Shown here piece by piece: positions 10,344 to 21,314 of a DNA stretch of 64,000 nt (position 1 is its first letter; each line of letters begins with the position of its first letter). The notes beneath the pieces were generated by a model. It ran no database searches, was not told the origin of the DNA, and was given only the letters and a program-made list of their open reading frames with translations. The position numbers and the translations under genes were made by a program. Origin of the DNA: Onthophagus taurus (lineage: Eukaryota > Arthropoda > Insecta > Coleoptera > Scarabaeidae); NCBI RefSeq assembly GCF_036711975.1, contig NC_091976.1, positions 10,044,001 through 10,108,000 of the forward strand. The letters run 5' to 3'.

Positions 10344-11780
10344 TAGATTGCAATTACTACAAATCTTTGTAGAATGTTCGCCACATATCGGTGTAGTACA
10401 CTTTTTGCAATATGTAGTTGTTGTTCTTCTTTTTTTGTAGGAACAGAAAGAGCAATACTTTCTTTGACTCTTTTCGCCACTGCCCATTGCTCTTGTATCT
10501 TGGCTGCTATGAGCTTCCGGTTGTCTTTCCATACCAACATTTTTCTCAATAGCTTGCTTTAAATAAGATGGTAAAGTAGGTATCGTTAGTCTGTGTAGCT
10601 GCTAATCATGAGACAGCTGTCGATGGAGGGACAACATGTAGTCAAGTCTAGATAATGGCTTCTTGCTCAGTTTGTAGCAATTGTGTACATAGATTACATA
10701 AGAATTTATGCAAGCTATGTTAATCATATTATAAAAGAAACATAGGGGCCACCGCTTAGTCTTTCGGCCACAATTCATATGGTGGCACATTTGATCAAAT
10801 GTATCGACAGTCCCTTTGGTCTTATTATAGTCCCTAACTACAGCAGCCAAATTACTCTCTCTATCAACTATTCCTTCCAAATGCGCAGATGAGATGAGCA
10901 ATAGTAACTTATTTGGCTTTGGTTTATATGACAGCGCAATCATATCATCGTGAAATAGAAACAGAGACGAATTTGTTTTTCTGTTTTGATATTTCAAATC
11001 CACAAATTTCTGTGAAAATTCCTTTTTATTTTTTTTTATAGTGCCTATCACAGTTAGATTATCTTCTTTCAGCAAAAATTGGGTGAGTGAGATACTGTTG
11101 AACCAATTATCCATTGTTATATTACGATTCGATTTTCGAATACTTTTGGTTAATTGCTTGACAAAGAAGTCGGCTACTGGTTCATTATCTGGAGAGGTAC
11201 CTTTACCAAGATATGGAACAGCACCGATCATGTAGTTAGTTGAATTAGCACACATCATTACCAATTTTAAACCGTATTTATCTGGTTTAGACGGTATGTA
11301 CATCCTAAACGGGCATCGGCCTCGAAAAGCAATAAGCTCTTCGTTAATAGTGACATACATTCCAGGTTTGTAACTACTTCGGCATTTTCCCACAAATTTT
11401 TCCCATAGTTCGGAAATAGGTGCAAATTTGTTAGTTTTCCTCCTTTCCTCTCTGGTGTCTTTATTATCAAACCTCAAACAGTTAATTATAAAATTAAATC
11501 TCTCCTTTGACATGGTACTGATGAATCTGGAACCTGAATAGGTGGAATCAAAAAGAATATTAGTTGTTAGGTGGTTTGATTTCAATGTAGCTGCTAAAAT
11601 TATCAGGCTGAGTGTAGCTTTCAATTCTGGTATGGTAAGATCAGAATAGGTTGCTTTATTTTGAATTTTGTTGGCATAGCGCAATCGTTGGATTGAAACT
11701 TCTTCGTTTGTGTTTGTTAATATTATATTCCAAATCTCATCCAGAGATAATATAAGTATAGAGATAGGCAACCTAGGCAT
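10344..11780 (-). pseudogene. piggyBac transposase (PGBD-like), stop codon and lost catalytic Asp
   Basis: The 392-residue frame covers the piggyBac core: YVTINEELIAFRGRCPFRMY, MYIPSKPDKYGLKL, RNITMDNWFNS, LSYKPKPNK and GTVDTFDQMCHHMNCGRKTK. One in-frame TAG (10602-10604) separates it from a C-terminal Cys-rich domain in the same frame (YCSFCSYKKRR, YCKKC, ICGEHS, CSNC) that reaches about 10344. The first catalytic Asp, normally in a TIDEQL-type motif, is Asn here (TINEEL); the second and third Asp remain. The N-terminal acidic region is short or lost. It is dead by two independent changes and might at most have served as a DNA-binding remnant. Confidence 0.88.
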
Positions 11781-12007
11781 TACTAACTAAACCTTAATAG
11801 CACCATCTATTGAAATAGTCTCAAATTAATTTGCTATGGCGCGATAGTTTAAATTAAATAATTCATTTAAAATAAATTCTATTTTCCAGAAATTAATTTT
11901 TTTCAGCTTTTTGCGTCTAATAAAACACAATGAACATACTTATTCACTTATGTTTTATCGACCGCAAAAGCAAAACAAGAAATTAATTTCTAAAAAACAT
12001 TGATATA
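11781..12007. other. Spacer between piggyBac and mariner remnants
   Basis: AT-rich sequence with no gene or repeat that I can support. Confidence 0.4.
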
Positions 12008-13800
12008 CAGGGTGATTCATAAGTAATGGGCCAAATTGTAAATGAACGTTCAGGAGGCCAAAATAATAATATTTTCATTAACAATAATGGGTCTTAGTCT
12101 GCTCCTTACTGAGATACAGGATGTTAAAGCGAAAAAAATAAAATAGATTTTTGTTAATAGATCAGCTACTTTTCTACATAATGACTCATAGTTGACTTAT
12201 AGTTTTTGTAAGGGTAAACAATAATGTGTGAGAGGATTTGAGTTAACTCGTAGATGTCGCCACATGCGCCATATGAATTAGATGAAATCAGCTACAAATT
12301 TTTTATCGCTCATTATTTTACAACATACTTGTTTAATTTGGATAGCCCCATCATTTCTGTAGAAAAAAGCTATACTTCTTTGATCTTGAAAATATTAACG
12401 ATTTTCGAGATATTTGAATTTTACTAATTCACTACACTACATTTCACGGTGGTCGACGTAGCATTAATCTGTTAAGACACAAGCATGGCATGGAATGTTG
12501 ACATTTACCTAACCGTAATTGATAATTGATAACAATATTAAACTGAAACCATAAAAAAATTACGTAATAAAACAATTTATTGTACGCCAGTTAATAAAAC
12601 GAAATACATTAGAACAGACTTGAACTAAGACCACTTACGACAACTGTTATCAAAACCTACATGTTAATGTTGTGCGAAGTTAAATTAAATTTAAGCTTAA
12701 TTATGAGCTACTGCAAAAGGTTTTCAACATGACCACCACCAGCATTTATACACGCATTTAACCGTTTGGTTAAGGATTGTCTGACTTTAAAAAATGTAGC
12801 AGGATTATTTCGTATTCAATTGGCTGCATCTTGAATTCTATTCCATAACTCGTCTCGTGTATTTATAGTAGGTTCAGCATAGACCATTGATTTCATGTAA
12901 CCCCACACATAAAAATCAAGTGGATTAAAATCGGGACTGCGAGGTGGCCACTGAAATTCACTACCACGTCCAATCCAACGGTGAGGGAATGTTTCATTCA
13001 GATGTTCGCGCACAGCACGTGAAAAATGTGGAGGAGCACCGTCTTGCATGAACCACATATTTCTTCTTAGTTGTAATGGAAGATCTCCCAAGAGGTCGAC
13101 TAAGTCATTATTTAAAAAAATTAAATATGACTCTCCATTTAAATTAGGAGGTAATTCAACTGGGCCCAGTAATGTATTGCCTATTACACCGCACCACGCA
13201 TTTATTTTAAACTCGTGCTGGAAATGTCTATCTTTTTTTAAACGAGGGTTTTCGGTTTCCCAGGCATGACTATTTCGCCAATTAAAAACTCCGCGTCTGG
13301 TAAAGGTTGCTTCATCCGTGAAAAGAATGTTATTTAGGAATGTTGGATTATTATTCAATTTTCCTTTTAGCCACTGACAAAATTGAACTCTGATTCGATA
13401 ATCTGTTGGAAGTAAATTTTGCACAGGTATAAAATGATAGAGATATAAATTTTCCTTGTGTAAAATTCTAGTCACGGATGGTTGGCTTATTCCAGTTGCT
13501 GCAGACAATCGACGAGTGCTTATTTCAGTATTTTGCGCAATTCTTACCAAAATTTCATCTTCTTGCTGCGGAGTGATAATCTTAGGACGTCCTGTATGAT
13601 ATTTTGGACGAAATGAACCTGTTTCACCCAATCGATTATAAATATTTTGAAATATCTTCCGGTTTGGCTGCCTTCTGTAAGGGTACATTTCACGATATTT
13701 TCTGGATGCTGCTTGCCCAGAAAAACGTTCTTGTGCGTAAACGCATAACATGTCTCTCAAAATTGTTCGATAATTTTTTTTTTTACAATTTCAATGTGAC
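12008..13800 (-). mobile_element. DD41D mariner element, one end recognisable
   Basis: A TA dinucleotide precedes CAGGGTGATTCATAAGTAAT at 12008, the usual form of this family's 3' terminus. About 700 bases of non-coding sequence (12027-12712) lie between it and the transposase stop. No inverted match was found beyond 13760, so the 5' end is lost or diverged. Confidence 0.6.
12713..13760 (-). pseudogene. DD41D mariner transposase with one stop near the C-terminus
   Basis: An open frame of 314 residues contains two HTH regions (the second with RLSAATGISQPSVTRIL), ILFTDEATFT (first Asp), FMQDGAPPHFS (second Asp) and PRSPDFNPLDFYVWGYMKS (third Asp). There are 41 residues between the second and third. 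A TGA at about 12816 stops it. The same frame then reads on through RNNPATFF and RLNACINAGGGHVENLL to 12713, so one nonsense change removes about 33 residues. The N-terminus may also be slightly trimmed. It is a separate lineage from the copies at 2.4 kb and 45-46 kb. Confidence 0.82.
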
Positions 13801-13943
13801 CACACGATATCGAAAAATCGAATAGTATTTGGTCATTTAAAATCTCTAACAATACACAAAAACTAATTTTTCTTTGCGCTAATTCAGGCAAAAATTGGTT
13901 TACAATTTAATTAAACCTCTAATCAATTCGGGCGTCGCATATT

Positions 13944-15694
13944 TTAGAGGGGAACACCAAAACCAAATTCTTTTTCTTTGGTAAAACTATGCCATTGGTC
14001 TTTTATGTCCGTGCAAACTAAATTATTTCTACAATAGCTACATTGATGTAACGATCTAATTTTTTTACAAATATAGCCACCCACATAGCTAATAGCAAAT
14101 CCATCGATTTTTGATATATTATGGGTAACTATATTTGTAATACTATAAACTAAGTCACTATTTCTAATATACGTTTCTGTGGGTAACACATTTTTTTGCC
14201 CCAGAAAAGTTTTTATATTTGTTATTATATTTAACGAGTCTGCTTCACAATTCGCATGTAATGAATGCCGTGATGATAAATTATTAATTAATAATGTTTT
14301 GTAATGGTTTTCAAATTGTGTTGCGGAAGGGTTAACGTTCCTTACACCTCTTTGTCTTATTTGACCGAAAAAATTTTCTAGAGGGTCTTGATTAAAACAT
14401 TTTAATTTTAAAAAGGACACTTGACTCTCCAGATTTTTAAAAATGTCTTGAAGTCCATGTATTGTCGCCAACCAATTTTTTAATGAAGGCGGTATATATT
14501 GTCTGCTGTCATTCTTTTCAAAATACATATTACAAAGTGCTTGTATTGCACTTTCAACAAATTTGTTGTGGGCTGAATCCTTTGTCAGTGCACATCGTAA
14601 TACTTTGCCACCCTGGGGATAGAGTAGCACACCATTTACACTGTCGAACAGATTATCGAAGAATTTCAAAATTTTTGCGGTCCCAAGAGCAGATTTGTCC
14701 AATTTTTTATCGGTGCTATGTATTTCTATAACAAAGACAATTTAATTAGAACTTTCAAATTAAATTTTTTCACTATAATACACAATAATAATGTATTGTA
14801 ATGTATTAATTAAATTAATAATAATACATTACCTGATTTGACTATGGCATTAATAGCTGCTGCTACAGTATGACTAAATACTTGGGTGGCGTTGGATACT
14901 TTCATTTTTCGAATTTTTTTGGGGTCACAATGCTCATCCGTTAGTTTCGGCATCAATCTTAATTCCCCTTATGCGTTGTCTAACAAATATGCGGAGTAAA
15001 TGTCGTCCCATTTTGCTCGGTTAATAATATCGTTTTGTTTCCATACTAGTGTTTTACTTAATAAATTATTTCTTATTCCCTTTATTAAATGAGGTGGATT
15101 AAATATATGGTATAAAAATTCACCGTCGACTTTGTAACATTTTCGGTTAACATATTCGGTTTCATTTATTGAATTTTTCATCAAGTAATTGATGGCAGCT
15201 ACATTTGATGACCCTTGATCACTTACAGTGCTAATGATCTTCAAACCAATTGCAGTGCATATTCGAATAACACACCTCTTAACATAAATACAATTGCGTG
15301 GTCTGCAATTTTTGCTGACTATGTATCGCCCAAATCCTCGAACCCTTCGAAACGCATACTTCTGGTATTAAATGAAATATGAGGTTGTATCGCCATTTCA
15401 TCAAATAATAGAATGCACAGTTTTTCATTGGATGTGAAAAAAGCAACAGCCTCTTTTAATTTTTCAATAATGTGGTTATTAATTCCCATATTCAATGGAA
15501 TATTTTGAAGCAGAACTCCTATTGTTTTCCTATTTGGTAAGTTAAATAATTTTGAAAACAACCGGTATGATTGTGGGCTTGATTTGTGTAGTATAAGTCC
15601 TAAACATTTATCGCTTAATGTGTATCTTCTTCCCTGAGGATGTCGTCCAGCTAAACGAATTTGGCTTTTTATGAATTCAGCCACATGCGGATTC
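13944..15694 (-). pseudogene. P-element/THAP9-like transposase, cut by the LTR element
   Basis: Three parts in order match P-family transposases. 15319-15694 contains LCILLFDEMAIQPHISFN (catalytic Asp of the RNase H-like core). 14969-15244 contains STVSDQGSSNVAAINYL and FNPPHLIKGIRNNLL. 13944-14702 contains SVNGVLLYPQGGK, CFNQDPLENFFGQIRQRG and FAISYVGGYICKK. An intron with GTAATG donor and TTATAG acceptor separates the second and third parts (about 14722-14832). In-frame stops near 15319 and 14974 and a frameshift near 15250 make it a pseudogene. The THAP domain and N-terminus are gone because the frame runs into the LTR at 15695. Confidence 0.82.
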
Positions 15695-16328
15695 AAGTAA
15701 ATTAATTAATTAAGATGCGGGATGATTTTGGTTAATAATCATGTTAATCATAATCGGATACTCTTTAGAATCATTCAACGGTTATTTCATGATACTAGTA
15801 ATTGTTTGAAATCGGTTTGATTGTTCTACGATTTCTAATTCCGCATCATAAAAAATAGTCGCTGTACGGTAGCTGAACGGTAGCTCGTTGGCTGCTGAAA
15901 CTCACTCGGGACGGTCGGCCTTGTTTACAGTAACACACTGATTACTGATACTTCTTCGCATTTTACTTCGTTGTGGTGTTATTTAATTATTTTAAATAAT
16001 AATTTTCAGAAACCATGTGCTTTCGGTAATTACGTCGTTCGGCGATTTCCACTAATTGCTTTTGTTTATTTGAAATTCGGTCACCAACGTTTTCTGAAAA
16101 AGGTTTAACGGTTTTAAATGGATTAACATGAAAATTTGAAGTTTAATTAAGGAAATTAAGGAATTAAGGAAAATGCGAATAAAGTTGCATAAGTGGGTGG
16201 TGATAGGGTATCAATTTTTGGATTTTTCTAAATCGGGCGGAAACTGTAGGAGGTCGGGGTAATGTGGGAAGTATATTCGGAAGTTATAAATTTTTCCAGA
16301 AAGAAAAAAAAAATGTAACTTCGTTACA
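15695..16328 (-). repeat. 3' LTR, truncated
   Basis: Matches 19544-20177 with only scattered changes. On the minus strand a short purine run (GAGGGGTG) stands just before its TGTAAC start and could be the polypurine tract. Confidence 0.75.
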
Positions 16329-16425
16329 CACCCCTCGTTGTTCGGTAAAAAAAAAAGAATTTTAGTTCGGTTTTTTTTTTTTTAATTTTCGGATTTCTTT
16401 TCGGCTTCAATTTTGTTCCAAAATT

Positions 16426-17001
16426 TTATTTTTCGGATTTTGGTACTCTCCATATCTTACAGGAGGTACAATAAGTACAACGGCAATCTCGGGACATTAC
16501 TCCAGTTTTTCCACACCGGGGGTAAAACAATAGGGCCGGATTGGTACATGTATCCCGACGATGTCCATCTTTCCCACAGCGCCAGCAAAGGTCCGGGTTG
16601 ATGCTCACGCAGTCTGGGATCGGGGTAGGTGCCGGTCTTCGGTTGGAACTTTTCCCTAATACATCTAGGATTTCCCATAACGGTGGTAGGGGCGGTGGTT
16701 GTACTTTCTCTTCTTCTATGTCGGTTTGGGTGGCAACGTCGGTGAAGGTAACCTGTGCGGTATATATTGCATTTTTGTCGTCGAAATCGGCGAAATCGGT
16801 TGGGTAGTCGGCTGGGATATTTTCGGTAGTGACTGTTCCATCGTTAACGGTAGGATTTCGGATAGGCACCAGTATGCCCTCGTGGATTTCCGGGAACTCC
16901 TCGGCGGCGATATTCTGGTTTTCCATTTCCCTTCCTTCTTCCATGTCAAAATCATCGGTTGACCCCAAAGAAATGATGTCACATGAGTCACTAATGCTCA
17001 T
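16426..17001 (-). CDS. Gag C-terminal / nucleocapsid-like ORF with CCHC knuckle
   Basis: This 191-residue ORF starts at 17001 with an acidic stretch (DDFDMEEGREMEN) and a Pro-rich middle (QPPPLPPLWEIL). It ends with CWRCGKDGHRRDTC, a complete CX2CX4HX4C zinc knuckle that would bind RNA in the capsid. A second knuckle just after it is degenerate: only the GK core and the final Cys remain, with Tyr and Val where Cys and His would stand. It lies downstream of the gag ORF at 17190-17774, in the order expected of gag and nucleocapsid. The split into two ORFs may be natural or due to decay. Confidence 0.55.
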   Translation of the reverse strand: MSISDSCDIISLGSTDDFDMEEGREMENQNIAAEEFPEIHEGILVPIRNPTVNDGTVTTENIPADYPTDFADFDDKNAIYTAQVTFTDVATQTDIEEEKVQPPPLPPLWEILDVLGKSSNRRPAPTPIPDCVSINPDLCWRCGKDGHRRDTCTNPALLFYPRCGKTGVMSRDCRCTYCTSCKIWRVPKSEK

Positions 17002-17189
17002 CTAGTTTGGAGAGAAAAAAAAAAACGAAATTTAATACCAATGAAAATTAAACGGGATTAAAGGACGGCATATAAGGTTATATGGACGGTTCGGACAAAT
17101 AAGAGAGGAGAAAAAAAAAAGATTACTTTTCGGGCGGAAGGGTAATTCTCACGGTTCTACCGTCGCGGGTCTTGATCTTATGGCGGATC

Positions 17190-17774
17190 TTATGACGAAT
17201 CTTCGGAAAATTGTTTCCAATTTCTCCAAAACCGTCGGTTATTTCGGTACCACAACGCAGCTTCTTTGCGTAGAAGTTCGGGCATTCTAGGAAGTAAATC
17301 GTCTAACGGGATCCCCTGGGCGGTGCATGTTTCTTCTATTTTCTCGAAGAATGCAACTGCATCATCGTATAATCCTTCGAAACTGATACGCCATCGGTCT
17401 AAACGTAAATCTTGTCGGTGATGGATCGTAAAATCAGTACGTTCATGACGTGGAGGTGATTGTGAAAGAGAACGCTGAGGGGAATTCGGAGGGTTATAAT
17501 TGATAGGACTTGTTACAGGATTTTGGGTAATAACGGTTGGAAATATGAACGGCGTCGGTTTCAGCTGTAGTTGCGGTGATCGACCATCCTTGATGAATTT
17601 GGCTAAACGTTTTCTCATTTCATCCACGGTGCCAGTTGCATTTAAACCAAATTTGTCCAATTCTACTTCCAAATCAACCTTTCTAAGATTATATATCCAT
17701 CCCGTTCGCACATTTGCTACATCCTGACTGGGTCCTTCGACTGGTGGTTCAAGGTTGTCTTCGCCGGTATTCAT
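17190..17774 (-). CDS. Gag-like capsid ORF with SAP-like N-terminus
   Basis: The 194-residue frame opens 114 bases after the primer site. It has a SAP-like helix pair (LRKVDLEVELDKFGLNATGT, residues about 30-60) and a Pro/Ser linker. It then has the retrotransposon gag core (RWRISFEGLYDDAVAFFEKI ... LPRMPELLRKEAALWYRNNR). Gag cores of this kind assemble the particle. It stops after FSEDSS, where the family normally runs on. A second minus frame continues with TRDGRTVRITLPPEK, so a frameshift near 17195 is likely. The SAP domain suggests chromatin or nucleic-acid binding; that is inference. Confidence 0.6.
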   Translation of the reverse strand: MNTGEDNLEPPVEGPSQDVANVRTGWIYNLRKVDLEVELDKFGLNATGTVDEMRKRLAKFIKDGRSPQLQLKPTPFIFPTVITQNPVTSPINYNPPNSPQRSLSQSPPRHERTDFTIHHRQDLRLDRWRISFEGLYDDAVAFFEKIEETCTAQGIPLDDLLPRMPELLRKEAALWYRNNRRFWRNWKQFSEDSS

Positions 17775-17807
17775 TTTTAATTATCGGTTTAATTTTTTTT
17801 TTTAATA

Positions 17808-17905
17808 TTCGGAAAAACGGTCCCTACTCTTCTTCCGTATGTTTGGAAAAACGGTCCCTGCTCTTCTTCCGTATGTCCGGAAAAACGGTCCCTGCTCGGG
17901 CGCCA
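17808..17905 (-). repeat. Leader repeat (about 36 bp x 2.7) ending in the primer site
   Basis: Three copies of GGAAAAACGGTCCCT with spacer CTCTTCTTCCGTATGT lie between gag and the LTR. The copy next to the LTR forms part of the primer-binding site. Confidence 0.65.
17888..17905 (-). other. tRNA-Lys-type primer-binding site
   Basis: The minus strand reads TGGCGCCCGAGCAGGGAC, one base away from the classical 18-base site complementary to the 3' end of tRNA-Lys. It sits five bases inside the LTR end (17911), as retroelement primer sites do. It was the key to placing the LTR boundary. Confidence 0.8.
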
Positions 17906-17910
17906 AAATT

Positions 17911-20177
17911 TGCGACGTCCTATCCTGGTTCGGTCCTAGGAAAAGGGGTCTTGGTGCCCTGTTATGTGTTCGGGATGTTAACGGTCTCGGGCGCCACCTT
18001 ATGTTTAGAGAGTTAAGGAACTCTTTCGCCTCCAAGTAGCTTTTGGGGGTTACAGTCGGAGATTCAGGGTGTTTGAGAGAGGGTTAAAAAAAATAAAAAC
18101 ATGTGGTTCATAAATTAAGAAATAAAATCAAAGTTTATTAATAATTAAAAAAAAATCAACATAGGAGTTTACGGAGGAAGGTAAAAAAAAAATCTTTATT
18201 TAAATATATATAATCGGTAAATGTCTGGCCTAGTGCAATCTTGTGGGACTCGTACTTCGGACGCAATTGAAATAATTATTCATAAGGAAAAAATTGATCT
18301 GGCTGAAGTGCTACGGAAAACTCGCGATAGCACCAGGTCGGGAAGATGTTGCGGAAAACTCGCAGCAACACCAGGTCGGGAGAGTGTTGCTGAAAACTCG
18401 CAGCAACGCGAGGTCGGGGAAAGTATTGCGGAAAACTCGCAGCAACACCAGGTCGGGGAAAGTATTGCGGAAAACTCGCAGCAATACTAGGTCGGGAGAG
18501 TGTTGCGGAAAACTCGCAGCAACACCAGGTCGGGGAAAGTATTGCGGAAAACTCGCAGCAATACTAGGTCGGGAGAGTGTTGCGGAAAACTCGCAGCAAC
18601 ACCAGGTCGGGGAAAGTATTGCGGAAAACTCGCAGCAATACTAGGTCGGGAGAGTGTTGCGGAAAACTCGCAGCAACACCAGGTCGGGGAAAGTATTGCG
18701 GAAAACTCGCAGCAATACTAGGTCGGGAGAGTGTTGCGGAAAACTCGCAGCAACACCAGGTCGGGGAAAGTATTGCGGAAAACTCGCAGCAATACCAGGT
18801 CGGGAGAGTGTTGCGGAAAACTCGCAGCAACACCCGGTCGGGAGATTGGATGAAAATTTATTTCACAAAATAAAATCAAAGTCCCACAATTGCAAGACCG
18901 AAAACAAACTTACGATGAAACTCGGTTTTTTTCCAAAATTCGGAGATTTTTCGGTGAAGTCTGGCGAACTTCTTGAAGACGGTTGATGACGGCGGAAGAC
19001 TCTTGAAGAACGGTCGAAGACTGATCGAGACAGTTGAAGACTGATCTAAAATGAAATTTTGACCGGCTATTTATACTTGTTCGGGGTGAAAGCTGGATTT
19101 TTCCGAGTGGGGGATCGTATTAAAACAAGTTATCAAAACTAAATTATAATGTGGGGGCTAATTAATGACAATAGCAAAATTTTAACGGCGCTATCGGATG
19201 CGGGGTACAAAATTAACTAAATCCCTTTTTTGAGCGGAGTAAATTGATTAAGGAATAGCGGAGTAATTAACAATTAATTAAAAATAATTATCGGAAAAAT
19301 TTATAACATAATTCAAAAGATACCCTTATTTATGTGGAAAATTACAAAAATATAATTATCAAAATTTGTTAGCGTTTACGGCACTTACATACATAAACAT
19401 TTTCCCGACCGCGTGTTTCACGTTAACTTCGACTAATCAGTATTAATTAACGCGCACTTCAACACAAAGTAGCTTCAGCAGTTGGGCGGTGTCCGGGGCA
19501 ATCCTATACGGGTAGTATTTTCCATGGATGACCATCAGGAATGAAGTAAATTAATTAATTAAGATGCGGGATGATTTTGGTTAATAATCATGTTAATCAT
19601 AATCGGATCCTCTTTAGAATCATTCAACGGTTATTTCATGATACTAGTAATTGTTTGAAATCGGTTTGATTGTTCTACGATTTCTAATTCCGCATCATAA
19701 AAAATAGTCGCTGTACGGTAGCTGAACGGTAGCTCGCTGGCTGCTGTAACTCACTCGGGACGGTAGGCCTTGTTTACAGTAACACACTGATTACTGATAC
19801 TTCTTCGCATTTTACTTCGTTGTGGTGTTATTTAATTATTTTAAATAATAATTTTCAGAAACCATGTGCTTTCGGTAATTACGTCGTTCGGCGATTTCCA
19901 CTAATTGCTTTTGTTTATTTGAAATTCGGTCAGGAAACGTTTTCGGAAAAAGGTTTAACGGTTTTAAATGGATTAACATGAAAATTTGAAGTTTAATTAA
20001 GGAAATTAAGGAATTAAGGAAAATGCGAATAAAGTTGCATAAGTGGGTGGTGATAGGGTATCAATTTTTGGATTTTTCTAAATCGGGCGGAAACTGTAGG
20101 AGGTCGGGGTAATGTGGGAAGTATATTCGGATGATATAAATTTTTCCAGAAAGAAAAAAAAATGTAACTTCGTTACA
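17911..20177 (-). repeat. 5' LTR (2267 bp) with internal minisatellite
   Basis: It starts TGTAAC (minus strand, 20177) and ends with CA at 17911. It is longer than the internal coding region. Apart from the minisatellite at 18308-18842 no coding signal is convincing. Open frames over the array are by-products of its repeat structure. Confidence 0.7.
18308..18842. repeat. 77-bp minisatellite made of two 38/39-bp halves
   Basis: The unit GGTCGGGGAAAGTATTGCGG plus AAAACTCGCAGCAATACTA alternates with a variant having GAGAGTGTTGC and CAACACC. Identical phases recur every 77 bases (18500, 18577, 18654). About 14 half-units are present. The first two and the last are degenerate. Confidence 0.85.
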
Positions 20178-20769
20178 ATGTTCTACAGCGGCTTGAAACA
20201 TTGTGAATATCATGCTTATGCTGATGATACTCAGTTATTAATATCATTTCCTCACACCGAGACTAATGTTGCTGCTGTCAAAATAAATTCTGATGTGCAA
20301 TCACTTGTTGACACTTCTGAGGCGCATGGCTTAAAAGTAAACTCCAGCAAATCTAATGTGATAGTATTTGGTAACAGAAATCATAGGAAATTTGTTGATG
20401 ACAATCTTAAAATTTGTGTAAATAATCAAGAACTACAACACGTACGCACTGTGAAAAATTTGGGTTTGTTAATAGATGATGATTTAAAATTTAATTCACA
20501 TATAAACAAGTTACTACAGAAATCATATTGCGTATTAAAATCCTTTTATCCATATCGGCATGTATTTAATGAGAACAGTAAAAGATTACTGACTGATTCT
20601 TTGATTTTATCCAATTTTAATCATTGTGACTCGGTCTATGGTACTTGCATAACTGGGGACAATCGAAGGCGGCTGCAGTATGTCCGAAATGGGTGCTTAA
20701 GACCAATTTATGGAATTCGAAAGTACTGCAGAATTTCACATAAGTTAAAAGAATGTGGGTGGCTAAATA
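20178..20769 (+). pseudogene. Non-LTR (Jockey/CR1-type) reverse transcriptase fragment
   Basis: The frame contains HCEYHAYADDTQLLISFPHT, the YADD catalytic motif, followed by SKSNVIVFGN, LGLLIDDDLKFNSHINKL and FNHCDSVYGTCI. This is the order seen after the palm motif in CR1/Jockey-type LINE ORF2. The left edge is the LTR terminus, and the first 22 codons of the longer open frame belong to the LTR. The right edge is the inverted Polinton fragment. It is therefore a LINE piece into which the LTR element inserted. Confidence 0.72.
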
Positions 20770-21314
20770 TCCATTTTCACCATAATCTCGTCCATAAAGT
20801 CCTCGTATGTTTGGTACAAGTCTACGGCTACTGTTATAATTTTATTTTTTGTGTTGAATGATTTGATTTCCACTTCTTCCTTCGTATTTATGAAATACAA
20901 TCCAAAAATTTCCGTATTCACTTTTAAACTACCATTTACATTCCTCACGGACTGTATCAAACTGATAACTTTTTCTCTAATTCGGTTACTTCTTCATGTC
21001 TACGTACTTCCGCTCATGATCGCTCACTCTAAAACTACATATTTTATCTCCAAATATCGAATCTATTTTTTCTACACCATCATCTATTATTACGAAGGCT
21101 TTCTGTTTATGTTTGTTGCTGCGCAGATGTGAGGAGTAACATTGTCTGGTTACGTGTTCATCACATATTTCACACACTATAACATCTCCTTGTTGATCCT
21201 CTTCCACCTTTCGACGTTTCCCAATACATGCTGTGCGTTGATGTCTCACAAGATTATCTGGTCTAGTAAACTCTTTGTAACACACGTCGCAGGTCAACAT
21301 GTTCACAACACTCT
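20770..21314 (-). pseudogene. Inverted copy of polymerase exon 1 (Polinton 1 end)
   Basis: The minus strand repeats 21683-22230 almost base for base, including MLTCDVCYKEFTRPDNLVRH and the HVTRQCYSSHLRSNKHKQK zinc-finger segment. It lies head to head with the intact exon. The inner TIR sequence (GAGTGTTGTGAACATG) is fused straight to the outermost TIR bases (GGTCACTCAACG) at 21314/21315. The high identity implies a recent event. It cannot make a full protein. Confidence 0.88.

Larger units (their letters stand above)
15695..20177 (-). mobile_element. Gag-only LTR retrotransposon with 2.27-kb LTR
   Basis: A 634-bp stretch at 15695-16328 recurs nearly unchanged at 19544-20177 in the same direction. 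On the minus strand both begin TGTAACGAAG. The full 5' LTR runs from 20177 to 17911, where the plus strand starts TG, five bases from a primer-binding site. The 3' LTR is cut after 634 bp by the junction with the P-like pseudogene. The internal part (16329-17910, about 1.6 kb) codes only for gag; there is no protease, RT or integrase, so it was non-autonomous. The flanks differ (P-element left, LINE right) and show no target duplication, which fits the truncated left end. Confidence 0.75.

Noticed and set aside
17888..17905. An endogenous lentivirus because of the Lys-type primer site
   Set aside because: The gag is of the retrotransposon type with no pol or env, and tRNA-Lys primers are also used by insect LTR elements.
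18308..18842. A CRISPR-like array
   Set aside because: Units are directly abutting with no unique spacers, and the setting is a eukaryotic LTR.
18221..18986. Several overlapping plus-strand proteins
   Set aside because: They are frames through the 77-bp minisatellite and repeat the same peptide; there is no independent coding signal.
20112..20177. The first 22 codons of the LINE fragment as coding
   Set aside because: They are the end of the LTR, identical to 16263-16328.
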